Below the pieces are notes generated by a model, which made no database searches, was not told the origin of the DNA, and worked only from the letters and a program-made list of their open reading frames with translations. Of a stretch of DNA of 7,214 nt, positions 1-6,337 are shown piece after piece. Source of the stretch: Fimbriimonadales bacterium (GTDB lineage: Bacteria; Armatimonadota; Fimbriimonadia; Fimbriimonadales; Fimbriimonadaceae). The first letter of the stretch is position 1. Each line of letters begins with the position of its first letter. The stretch is from assembly GCA_026392145.1 (NCBI GenBank), contig JAPLCS010000269.1:1-7214 (forward strand). The letters run 5' to 3'. A program made the position numbers and the translations under genes.

Positions 1-164
1 ATAACACGATCCCAGGCAGCTTGATCCAGCTCAATGTTTCGACTCTGCAATCTTGTCTGAGCGTGGCCACTGAGTTTGAGCCTTTCCCCAAGAATTGCTC
101 CAAACTCACCAGGAACTGGAACTTTAGCTGGCGAAACGGGAGCAACAGGTTGAGTCCCCACCAA
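1..164 (-). CDS. TIGR02530-type flagellar operon protein, N-terminal part, runs off the window
   Basis: This small gene lies directly downstream of flgD. Reading from about position 188 down, the frame gives a proline-rich lead (QPVAPVSPAKVPVPG) followed by GEFGAILGERLKLSGHAQTR and then LQSRNIELDQAAWDRV. The pattern of a FG-x-I-L segment, then L-K-x-S-x-H-A-x-x-R-L-x-x-R-x-I-x-L, is the signature of the TIGR02530 flagellar operon protein family, usually encoded between flgD and flgE. Its role in hook assembly is not well defined. The C-terminal part is outside the window. The start is uncertain. There is no ATG in frame after the stop at 198-200. TTG at 164-162 (used here) or GTG at 161-159 are the first ordinary starts, but neither has a Shine-Dalgarno sequence nearby. 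An in-frame ATT at 188-186 sits five bases after GAGGG and would give a more natural N-terminus. Family call is fairly sure; the start is not. Confidence 0.75.
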   Translation of the reverse strand, partial: MVGTQPVAPVSPAKVPVPGEFGAILGERLKLSGHAQTRLQSRNIELDQAAWDRV

Positions 165-193
165 CTCAGATATCTTTGTATTTTGAATTCGCT

Positions 194-199
194 CCCTCT
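194..199 (-). promoter_or_regulatory. Shine-Dalgarno-like AGAGGG upstream of the flagellar operon protein gene
   Basis: On the minus strand AGAGGG occurs 14 bases after the flgD stop codon. It is the only strong purine-rich site between the two genes. It is well placed (five bases) for an ATT codon at 188-186, but about 30 bases from the first conventional start (TTG at 164). It therefore bears on the start choice for the downstream gene. Confidence 0.45.
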
Positions 200-212
200 A
201 ATTTCCTTTCAA

Positions 213-830
213 TTATTCACCCAAGCTGATAATTCCGCTTGGAGAAATGGTTGTCAACTTTCCGTCACTTCCCTTGACGCTAATCACAATGTTACCGCCT
301 TGAGCTGCCACTGTCGAAACTCTTCCTTCCACAGTCTTACCGTCCGGAGTAGTTGCCTTGATTGACTTACCAATTGCATACGCATACTCGTTCGGGTTAG
401 CACGTGGCACAACACTCTGTATTGCATCAATGTTTACATCCACTAGGCCACCATTGGGTTCTTGGATGGAAATATTGTACTTACCATTGATGATGGATAA
501 CTTAGATACTACACCAGTTACTACAGGAGAGAGACTCGGGTCACTAACAAAGTTAGGTCGAACTGCAGTAACAGTCTTACCCATGAGTGATTGAGCTTGT
601 TCAACTCGTGCTTGATTATTGAGAGTATCAATACCCTGAACTTGTCCGAGTTGTGCCATCTGCGCAAAGTAGTCTCGATCATTCATAGGTTCGAGAGGAT
701 TCTGATTTGCCAACTGAACAGTGAGTAGACGCATAAAAGCGTCCATATCAAGTTCCGACTTCTTAGGCGTTGCTTTTGGAACCACAAAAGGGTCGGTAAG
801 CGTGTTTTGATTGCTAACTGCTGGTGTCAT
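213..830 (-). CDS. flgD: Flagellar hook assembly protein FlgD
   Basis: FlgD is the temporary cap on the growing hook that allows FlgE subunits to polymerise; it is exported by the flagellar type III system and lost when the hook is complete. The 205-residue product has the conserved FlgD N-terminal domain at about residues 28-76: DMDAFMRLLTVQLANQNPL, then EPMNDRDYFAQMAQLGQVQ, matching the family pattern F-x-x-L-L-x-x-Q-L-x-N-Q-x-P-L-x-P-M. After SLMGKTVTA (residues 81-89) comes a small beta module ending at about residue 140. A second copy-like module follows at about 150-203 (AIGKSIKATTP ... SPSGIISL), so the tail looks duplicated. There is no cleavable signal peptide, as expected. The ATG overlaps the fliK stop as ATGA, indicating translational coupling; the ribosome site is weak (TTGGAT). 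The flagellar operon protein gene follows. Identification is firm from the N-terminal domain and neighbours. Confidence 0.95.
   Translation of the reverse strand: MTPAVSNQNTLTDPFVVPKATPKKSELDMDAFMRLLTVQLANQNPLEPMNDRDYFAQMAQLGQVQGIDTLNNQARVEQAQSLMGKTVTAVRPNFVSDPSLSPVVTGVVSKLSIINGKYNISIQEPNGGLVDVNIDAIQSVVPRANPNEYAYAIGKSIKATTPDGKTVEGRVSTVAAQGGNIVISVKGSDGKLTTISPSGIISLGE
222..377 (-). repeat. Second copy of the FlgD C-terminal beta module
   Basis: FlgD residues about 152-203 repeat the layout of residues 81-140. Both copies start with [LI]-x-G-K-[TS]-[VI]-x-A (MGKTVTA and IGKSIKA). Both then have a V-x-G-x-V-S-x-[LV] strand (VTGVVSKL and VEGRVSTV), an N-x-x-I-S-[IV] or N-I-V-I-S-V strand, a G-containing turn, and an ending of I-x-S-[VL] type. 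DNA identity is low, so this is an old protein-level duplication if real. Confidence 0.5.
411..590 (-). repeat. First copy of the FlgD C-terminal beta module
   Basis: FlgD residues about 81-140 run from SLMGKTVTA to DAIQSV. This corresponds to the single G-K-x-V-x-A ... G-x-V module that ends short FlgD proteins such as those of Bacillus type. It includes a longer loop (residues 92-102) that the second copy lacks. Confidence 0.5.
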
Positions 831-2206
831 ATTGCGATATCCAATTTAGTGGTAGAGAACCGATTCCATGCCGAAGCCGTTGATTCAGGCATGGAAGGAT
901 TCAGTTGAGGAAGTGAGTAGGTGATAAAAGGTTGTTGTTTGGCATCCTGACGATTATGTCCGCCCGAGTGCGAATGCTGGTAAGTCGAATTGTTCAATGC
1001 TGATGAATCAGATGTTTCTTGAACTGAGATCTGGATTTGGTTAATACCTCGAGCTTGCAATCGAGCCGCCAGTTCATTTCGGGAGTGATCTAACGCTTCC
1101 CTAAGAGGTTGGTTAGAAGCTTCAAGATTTGCACTAAGGCCATTAATACTCTTTTGAATCTCAATCACAACTGTGCCTAATTGTTCGGGTTCCAAACGAA
1201 TGTTCACAGCCTCTCTTGAGTGCATCAAATTGAGTCGATCAATATTTTTGAGTACCTGTTGAACAGCTTCAGCTCGCTCCCGACTGGTGAGTGCGCGGCT
1301 ATTATTCAAAGCATTCACAGCAGAATCGGTCTTTCCATCATTAGTGATTCTGTTACCATTTTCAGCGGTGCCGTTGCCAAGCCCACTTTGACTGGATGAA
1401 TTCCCTTGTTGTTGCGAATCAGAACTTAAATCAGTCTCGCCGCCTTCATTGCCATCAACTGCACTAAGACCTGAATCAACTCCCACTGCATTACCTGTTG
1501 ATTCTTCATCTGCAACTCTTTGCTCGTTTGATATCACCGGCTGGATTCCTATGTTTTCACTGGATATCGGCAGCAGTTCACTTGAGACATTTTGCTCGGC
1601 ATCCATATCAAGCCGAACGTTTGAAACTGCGGCTGAAACTGCTTCAAGTTCTGCGCCATGGTTCAGGCTGGATTCCACAAGAGTTAACTTACTCTGTTGG
1701 GTCGAAGGATGAGAAAGGGATTTAGAAACTTGTGAGGGGTTCAGTCCAAGCTGATGAGCAAAATCCTCAACGGTGCCTGTCGTTTGCAATTCCGCTGCCT
1801 TGCCTAAATTGCTCTGAGACAACGCTTCCTGTCCAGGCACTCCAGCACTTGACAGACTAAAATTGATCGAACTTGATGTAAGAGCTTCTTTACTGTTTGT
1901 CGCCGAAGATACTTCTTGCGAAGGAGCGATAGCAACTCCGCTGTTAGTTGCAATCAGAGCAGACAACTGCGATTGCACAAGAAGCTCAGCTTCTGTGTCG
2001 TTTACGGAGTCCAGATTCTGTAGAGGAGCATTCGGCTCACTTTCTACCACTTCTCCGTTTGTCTCGCCACTATGTGATTGCTTTTCCATCAGCTTGGCAA
2101 ATTCTTTACCTTCCTGACTTTTACTGCGCTCACCTGGTGGTCCGACCGCTATTTTGGGAGGCTCTGCGGTTGCAGTTCCTCCGCCAAGTAACAGGCGTAG
2201 GTCCAT
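827..2206 (-). CDS. fliK: Flagellar hook-length control protein FliK
   Basis: FliK is the secreted molecular ruler that measures hook length and switches the export gate from hook to filament substrates. The 459-residue product has the usual two-part plan. Residues 1 to about 305 are low-complexity, rich in Ser, Asn, Gln, Glu and Ala with no obvious fold. Residues about 310-396 form the conserved C-terminal Flg_hook domain: REAVNIRLEPEQLGTVVIEI, with the L-x-P-x-x-L-G-x-V core at 338-346, followed by amphipathic helices (PLREALDHSRNELAARLQA) and a closing strand (GINQIQISVQ). A Ser/His/Asn-rich tail of about 60 residues follows. The ATG at 2206 is the first start codon after an in-frame stop at 2324-2326, and the first residues (MDLRLLLGG) are plausible. 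No Shine-Dalgarno sequence is visible. The gene overlaps flgD by four bases and is the first gene of the flagellar block here. Identification rests on the C-terminal domain and position before flgD. Confidence 0.93.
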   Translation of the reverse strand: MDLRLLLGGGTATAEPPKIAVGPPGERSKSQEGKEFAKLMEKQSHSGETNGEVVESEPNAPLQNLDSVNDTEAELLVQSQLSALIATNSGVAIAPSQEVSSATNSKEALTSSSINFSLSSAGVPGQEALSQSNLGKAAELQTTGTVEDFAHQLGLNPSQVSKSLSHPSTQQSKLTLVESSLNHGAELEAVSAAVSNVRLDMDAEQNVSSELLPISSENIGIQPVISNEQRVADEESTGNAVGVDSGLSAVDGNEGGETDLSSDSQQQGNSSSQSGLGNGTAENGNRITNDGKTDSAVNALNNSRALTSRERAEAVQQVLKNIDRLNLMHSREAVNIRLEPEQLGTVVIEIQKSINGLSANLEASNQPLREALDHSRNELAARLQARGINQIQISVQETSDSSALNNSTYQHSHSGGHNRQDAKQQPFITYSLPQLNPSMPESTASAWNRFSTTKLDIAI

Positions 2207-2231
2207 TGATACATTTGGATAGTCGGCAACC

Positions 2232-2259
2232 CTAGTATTTTCTTCAGGGTCTACGTAAA
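2232..2259 (-). promoter_or_regulatory. Possible promoter for the fliK-flgD block
   Basis: On the minus strand TTTACG (2259-2254) and TACTAG (2237-2232) are separated by 16 bases, a loose match to a housekeeping -35/-10 pair. The -10 box lies 25 bases before the fliK ATG. No sigma-28 or sigma-54 type element was recognised in the divergent region. This is a weak, by-eye match. Confidence 0.3.
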
Positions 2260-2299
2260 ATTTAGCGACTAAAAGGTTCTTTTTAGATTCAATCTGCCA

Positions 2300-2305
2300 T
2301 ACTAT
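2300..2305 (+). promoter_or_regulatory. -10 box (TACTAT) for the HAD-GH42-like-era operon, probably leaderless
   Basis: TACTAT ends five bases before the GTG that starts the phosphatase gene. Transcription from such a box would begin at or within a base or two of the GTG, giving a leaderless mRNA. This fits the absence of any purine-rich ribosome site upstream. No convincing -35 element is seen at 16-18 bases; TTCTTT at 2277-2282 is a poor match. Confidence 0.4.
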
Positions 2306-2310
2306 GTGGT

Positions 2311-3027
2311 GTGCAATCTTCTCTTACGGTCGAAAAAGTGAACACACTTCTTTTCGACGTAGATGGGACTTTGATGGATAGCATCGAAATGGTCATAGCC
2401 GGACTCGGCGATGCCTTCGAAAAATACGGTAGCTACCGCCCCACCCGAAGTGAAATTGCAGCCCAAATTGGGAAGCCCTTGACTGATCAAATGTTCTTGT
2501 TCGGTTGTTCGCCAGAAAATGACGAAGAGCTAGAAGAAATGATTAGTTACACACTAACAAGGTACGAAGCCCATGCGCATCTAGAATCAGAATTCAATGA
2601 TGCAGTGGAGGCTCTTATCCTTGCAAAGGAAAAGGGGTTAAAAATCGCTTTAATCACCAGTCGCAATCATGTTGAACTTGATGCACTGAAACGTCATTTC
2701 CGTGCCTGGGACTCAGTAGATTTAGCCATTTGTGCCTCTGATGTCACCTCGCCCAAACCAGCACCAGAAAGTATTTTTATAGCACTCGAAAAACTCGGCG
2801 AAAAGCCAGAGAACGCCGTGATGATTGGAGATTCCACCTTCGATCTTCGCTGCGGAAACAGCGCAGGTGTCCGTACAGCAGCTTGTTTGTACGGTGCAGG
2901 AAAGGCAAATCACCTTCTTGCCGAAGCGCCCAGTTACGTTTTAGACACTCCTGCCGACCTTTTGGAATGGGTCCACAACCTTATTGAGCAACGTGAAAAT
3001 GCCACGGAAGAAAATCACACCCACTGA
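2311..3027 (+). CDS. HAD-superfamily phosphatase, phosphoglycolate-phosphatase (Gph/PpaX) type
   Basis: A 238-residue soluble hydrolase with all four HAD motifs. Motif I is FDVDGTLMDS with nucleophile Asp16 and Asp18. Motif II is Thr116 in LITSRNH. Motif III is Lys149 in SPKPAPESIF. Motif IV is MIGDSTFDL with Asp174 and Asp178. Residues about 22-95 form a helical C1 cap between motifs I and II, as in phosphoglycolate phosphatase, PpaX and related sugar-phosphate phosphatases; the substrate cannot be told from sequence. Length is normal for the family. The GTG at 2311 is the first start in frame; there is no Shine-Dalgarno site, and a TACTAT box directly upstream suggests a leaderless message. 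GTG at 2338 is a possible alternative that would still keep motif I. The 3' end overlaps the next gene by 29 bases. The last dozen residues are polar and add nothing to the fold. Family is certain; specific activity is not. Confidence 0.9.
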   Translation: MQSSLTVEKVNTLLFDVDGTLMDSIEMVIAGLGDAFEKYGSYRPTRSEIAAQIGKPLTDQMFLFGCSPENDEELEEMISYTLTRYEAHAHLESEFNDAVEALILAKEKGLKIALITSRNHVELDALKRHFRAWDSVDLAICASDVTSPKPAPESIFIALEKLGEKPENAVMIGDSTFDLRCGNSAGVRTAACLYGAGKANHLLAEAPSYVLDTPADLLEWVHNLIEQRENATEENHTH

Positions 3028-6000
3028 AACGAATTCAGAAACAATCGACATCACACTTGCGAAAGCAGCAACAACTCCGAAGTCCAGACTTTCGAGCAAA
3101 AAGCCCAGGAAAGTAGAAGATCCAACAGAAGATCGTTCAACCAATGAACTTGATGTTGACTTGGCTTTATCATTCAGAAGTAGAGAGAAAAAACCGGTCT
3201 CAGACGCTCCAGCGTCACCTCCAGCTAGTCCTAATAGCGCTGAAAACGCAGAGGCAAAGCCTAGAAAGCGATTGGGCCAGAGAGCTACTGTGTCTGCAAA
3301 TGAAACTACTAAGCCATCCAAGACCCCACGTTTGGGTTCAGAGAAAGTCGTGCTCACTGAGGACGATGCTGAAATAGTTGCAATGTTCAGAAGTAGGGAC
3401 GAAGCGTCAACCGTTTCCACCCCTCAACCTCCAAGTGAACAACGCCAACCAAAACGAAACGAAAGGCAACCTCGAGCTGATAGAAATCAATCGAATCGCC
3501 GAATCGAAAGAAGCGACGAAGAGGATTTAACGACCGAAGAATCAGATTCAAATCAAGGAACACAACGAGGCGAAAGCTTTGAACTAGTCGAATTTGAACC
3601 AACAGAAGTTTTTGACCTAGAAGAGGATGGTGCAGTGGTTACAGTACAAATGCGCACCAAAGTGGAAAACCGAACACTTTCAAAATCATTTGCACATAGA
3701 GAAAATTCACGGGGAGAAAATTCACGTGGCAGAAGAGAGAGAAGAAATTCATCTGACGATTCCCAAACTTCTGGAACTCAAATTTCGATTCGTGAACCGA
3801 AACAAGAAAAAGCGGTCGAGAAGGTTATTATTCCGCCTCGAGCCCTCATCGAAATTCCAGCAGACGCTCCACAAATCGTTGACAGAAATGGAGTGCCGAC
3901 TCTTGTCAGAGATACACATGTTCTTCCGAACTTCTGGTTCTACGGCGACGTAAGTTCCAATTCGCAAGTTGAAACCGTGCTCGACGAAATTCGACAGGCA
4001 TCTGAATCTGGCGTCCACGTTTTCGTGCTCGGCCTCACCGCGGTATGCGAAGACAAGCACATGATCAGCCTAGCTTCCAATGCACTCTCAGTGCTTGACA
4101 GGGTAGTGGCTTTAGATAAAAGTGCTCAAATCATTTTTAGGCTTGACCTAGTCGCGAACAAAGGTTGGGAACTTGACCATACAGATGCAGTCTATCGAAC
4201 CGAAACTAACGATCTTGCCGAACCAAGCATCTCCTCGGATAGTTACTGGAAAATGGTGGAAGCAAGCCTTATCACCTTCACTGGCAAACTTCTCTCAGGA
4301 CAGAACTCAAAGAACCTCCTCGGAATCGAGTTTGATAAAGAGTCATGGGTGATTCCTGCATCTCAGTCTTTTGATATTTCACTCGCCTCTAAAGCAAAGT
4401 TCAAGGAATGGGTGGGCGACCGATACCAATCAGATGAAGTGCTACTAAGGGCCTCCTGGTTTGATGGAACCGTCTCCTTCGATTCCGTAAGAATCCCCGA
4501 AATTGAACGAAAGAAGAATGAAAACCGAATGGTTCGACTCGACAGAAAAGAGCGTTCCATTGCTGATTACCATCTTTTCTTGAGCGATCAAACAATGCTC
4601 AGAATCGGAGATCTGGCGTATGCCATTAAAGAAGCTTCCGGAGGGCGACTACTCGTTGGCACACGCTACGGAGTGTCTCTCAATAATGTTCTGCCATCAA
4701 GCGGCCAACTTGCTCTCGGCAAACTCCTTCGAACTCCAGAAATTGACTTTGTAACTGCCCCTCCAAGCTACAAAGATAGGCAGCCAAACGGGGTTGCGAG
4801 TGCAGCAACACCAATCGATAGCTTTGCACTCAATGGGAAGTTGTTTGTTTCTTTGGAAGACTATAAAACTTCCCTCTCGAATCGACCGGAGCCGGACCAA
4901 AACAATCCCGTCATTCGTACACCTCAAGCACTAGAGGGTGTTCATTTCCGAGCCTTCGGTTCGGCAATCGCGCACCGTACAGGTATTACGTGGAGCGACC
5001 AATGGGGCAATGGTTGGCTCACCGCGGCTTCTGTCTGGCAACGGGCTAAGTCAATTACCGAAAGCATGGTCAGAGCCATGGCCGCCAAACAAAGTGACCC
5101 AGATGTAGCTGTGTTCATTGATGAGCGTGCCATGGGGTTACTCGTAGGCACTAAATCATTTGAAAAGCTAGTTGCCGATGTCCAAGAGTCACTCGGAAGG
5201 GCCGGGCTCAGTTATGGTATCTACCTCCTGAGCGATCTCACTCACCGAGAAAAGTTCCCCGAATGCAAAGTACATATCTTTCTCAATGCGTGGGATATTC
5301 GGCAGGAGCTCCGAAGCGCCATTAAGCAGCGCCTGCACAAAGGCAATAAAGTGCTGTTCTGGTGCTACACCGCGGGTCTATTCGATTCCGGAAGAGAGAG
5401 TCTGGAGAGAGCTCGTGAAGTAACAGGAATTGCAATTAAGCCTCAACCAATTTTCAGTAAAGCTGGAACCTCAATTCTTGACCGACGCAATCCGCTTTCT
5501 CAAGCCTTTCCTTCCGGTGTAATCGAAGCAGACCAACAGTTAGAGCCAACTTACTTCGCTATTCCAGAAGATGGAACGTTGCTGGGTGAATACACACAAA
5601 CAGGCCTACCAAGTTTCGTAGTGAGAGAAGTCCAAGGTGAAGAAAAGGGGGAAGTATGGACTAGCGTTTTTCTTGGAGAACCGACCTTCAATACTGAACT
5701 CCTTCGAGCCATGGCGCTCAAGGCAGGCGCACACGTTTGGGCTTTCCAAGACGATGTAGTCCAAGTGAGAGCTCCATTCTTGACCATTCACTGCAAAGGT
5801 GATGGACAACGAACCATCGCCCTCCCAGGCAAATGGAGTGCATTCAATCTTCAAACCAAGGAATGGGCGGTCGTAGATTCAACTCACCTAAAATTCGCTT
5901 CGGCTGACGGGGTAACTCACACCTTCCTCGTTGGACAAACAGATGAATTGCGACGAATTCTCGAAGCAGATCCTAAAGCATTGTTGAGGATGACTGAGCT

Positions 6001-6337
6001 ACCTACCAGAGAGTCAAACATCCGAATTGACATTAGCAACTTTGATGTTCCGATCATGAGAATGGACGAGTGGGCAAGCGATCAAGACATCGAAGATTCG
6101 GTTGACGATTGGTACTTCAAGCAACCTGACGATGATTACGAAGAAGATGCTTCCCTAGCACCAGGAGCCATCCAACACACATCAACGGGTAGAAGACGGC
6201 GTGACAGAGACAAGAATCGACGCGGTAAACGAAAGGAAACCTTGGCAGAACAGGTGGACTTTGAACCAACAGGTGCCGAACGGGTTCAAGAAAAGGGTGA
6301 CGTAGGACTTGACATCCTCTTCAGGAAACGAGACTAA
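2999..6337 (+). CDS. Large cytoplasmic GH42-like (beta-galactosidase-fold) protein with charged disordered arms
   Basis: A product of about 1112 residues (numbered from ATG 2999; in-frame TTG 2984 and GTG 2993 are alternatives, none with a clear ribosome site). Residues 1-300 are charged and low in hydrophobics (KPRKR, RRIERSDEEDL, RRERR) and probably disordered. Residues about 305-690 resemble a clan-A glycosidase TIM barrel: FWFYGD (312), GVHVFVLGL (338), GIEFDKESW (442), IDFVTAPPSY (582), GKLFVSLEDYKT (613) and GITWSDQWGNGW. Residues about 700-880 match the trimerisation/amidotransferase-like domain of GH42 relatives: DVAVFIDERA (702), GLSYGIYLL, HIFLNAW (759), GNKVLFWCY. A beta domain follows to about 980. 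The tail is acidic (1030-1052), then Arg/Lys-rich (1064-1080), and ends DILFRKRD. There is no signal peptide or membrane segment. Glu448 fits the usual acid/base position; the expected nucleophile Glu seems displaced (Leu619-Glu620), so catalysis is doubtful. It overlaps the phosphatase gene and era, suggesting co-expression. Fold fairly sure; function unknown. Confidence 0.75.
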   Translation: MPRKKITPTETNSETIDITLAKAATTPKSRLSSKKPRKVEDPTEDRSTNELDVDLALSFRSREKKPVSDAPASPPASPNSAENAEAKPRKRLGQRATVSANETTKPSKTPRLGSEKVVLTEDDAEIVAMFRSRDEASTVSTPQPPSEQRQPKRNERQPRADRNQSNRRIERSDEEDLTTEESDSNQGTQRGESFELVEFEPTEVFDLEEDGAVVTVQMRTKVENRTLSKSFAHRENSRGENSRGRRERRNSSDDSQTSGTQISIREPKQEKAVEKVIIPPRALIEIPADAPQIVDRNGVPTLVRDTHVLPNFWFYGDVSSNSQVETVLDEIRQASESGVHVFVLGLTAVCEDKHMISLASNALSVLDRVVALDKSAQIIFRLDLVANKGWELDHTDAVYRTETNDLAEPSISSDSYWKMVEASLITFTGKLLSGQNSKNLLGIEFDKESWVIPASQSFDISLASKAKFKEWVGDRYQSDEVLLRASWFDGTVSFDSVRIPEIERKKNENRMVRLDRKERSIADYHLFLSDQTMLRIGDLAYAIKEASGGRLLVGTRYGVSLNNVLPSSGQLALGKLLRTPEIDFVTAPPSYKDRQPNGVASAATPIDSFALNGKLFVSLEDYKTSLSNRPEPDQNNPVIRTPQALEGVHFRAFGSAIAHRTGITWSDQWGNGWLTAASVWQRAKSITESMVRAMAAKQSDPDVAVFIDERAMGLLVGTKSFEKLVADVQESLGRAGLSYGIYLLSDLTHREKFPECKVHIFLNAWDIRQELRSAIKQRLHKGNKVLFWCYTAGLFDSGRESLERAREVTGIAIKPQPIFSKAGTSILDRRNPLSQAFPSGVIEADQQLEPTYFAIPEDGTLLGEYTQTGLPSFVVREVQGEEKGEVWTSVFLGEPTFNTELLRAMALKAGAHVWAFQDDVVQVRAPFLTIHCKGDGQRTIALPGKWSAFNLQTKEWAVVDSTHLKFASADGVTHTFLVGQTDELRRILEADPKALLRMTELPTRESNIRIDISNFDVPIMRMDEWASDQDIEDSVDDWYFKQPDDDYEEDASLAPGAIQHTSTGRRRRDRDKNRRGKRKETLAEQVDFEPTGAERVQEKGDVGLDILFRKRD
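3152..3187 (+). repeat. Copy 1 of the D-x-x-L-x-x-x-F-R-x-R-E motif
   Basis: Residues 52-63 of the large protein read DVDLALSFRSRE. The spacing and residues match two other places in the same protein (residues 123-134 and 1101-1112), all outside the folded core. It looks like a short amphipathic helical binding motif in a disordered arm. Confidence 0.55.
3365..3400 (+). repeat. Copy 2 of the D-x-x-L-x-x-x-F-R-x-R-E motif
   Basis: Residues 123-134 of the large protein read DAEIVAMFRSRD. It shares an 11-base identical stretch (TTCAGAAGTAG) with copy 1, but the surrounding DNA differs, so it is either an old duplication or convergent. Confidence 0.55.
3701..3730 (+). repeat. Tandem 15-base duplication encoding ENSRG twice
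   Basis: Two adjacent 15-base units, each GAAAATTCACG plus a variable end, encode ENSRG-ENSRG at residues 235-244 of the large protein, followed by RRERR. The units differ at two bases, so the duplication is recent or purified. It lies in the disordered arm, where such in-frame expansions are tolerated. Confidence 0.8.
6299..6334 (+). repeat. Copy 3 of the D-x-x-L-x-x-x-F-R-x-R-D motif, at the extreme C-terminus
   Basis: Residues 1101-1112 of the large protein read DVGLDILFRKRD, and the stop codon follows directly. It matches copies 1 and 2 in the Asp at -7, the aliphatic residue at -4, and F-R-x-R-[DE]. A conserved peptide at the very end of a charged tail is typical of docking peptides. 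Confidence 0.55.
6323..6326 (+). promoter_or_regulatory. Ribosome binding site for era (AGGA)
   Basis: AGGA lies ten bases before the era ATG, inside the last codons of the upstream gene. The spacing is slightly long. Because the stop and start share a base (TAATG), re-initiation by ribosomes finishing the upstream gene is also likely. Confidence 0.45.

Noticed and set aside
21..365. A 114-codon plus-strand frame with many Cys and Ser residues.
   Set aside because: It is antisense to flgD and the flagellar operon protein gene, both supported by family motifs; no signal peptide or repeat pattern supports it.
827..2206. The Ser/Asn/Gln-rich first two thirds of the fliK product considered as an adhesin or repeat protein.
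   Set aside because: The C-terminal Flg_hook domain and the ATGA overlap with flgD identify FliK, whose N-terminal part is normally low-complexity.
2207..2326. The fliK frame stays open upstream of its ATG to a stop at 2324-2326, encoding a stretch with YPNV that recalls FlgC.
   Set aside because: There is no ATG, GTG or TTG in the extension and it runs across the likely divergent promoters; the YPNV likeness is only four residues.
2304..2381. An ATG at 2304 opens a 25-codon frame overlapping the phosphatase start.
   Set aside because: It has no ribosome site, a short Arg/Trp-rich product without family likeness, and lies inside the strongly supported phosphatase frame.
2941..3420. A 159-codon open frame on the minus strand, rich in Ser, Val and Phe.
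   Set aside because: It is antisense to the phosphatase end and the charged arm of the large gene; its composition mirrors the Glu/Lys/Arg-rich codons of the sense strand.
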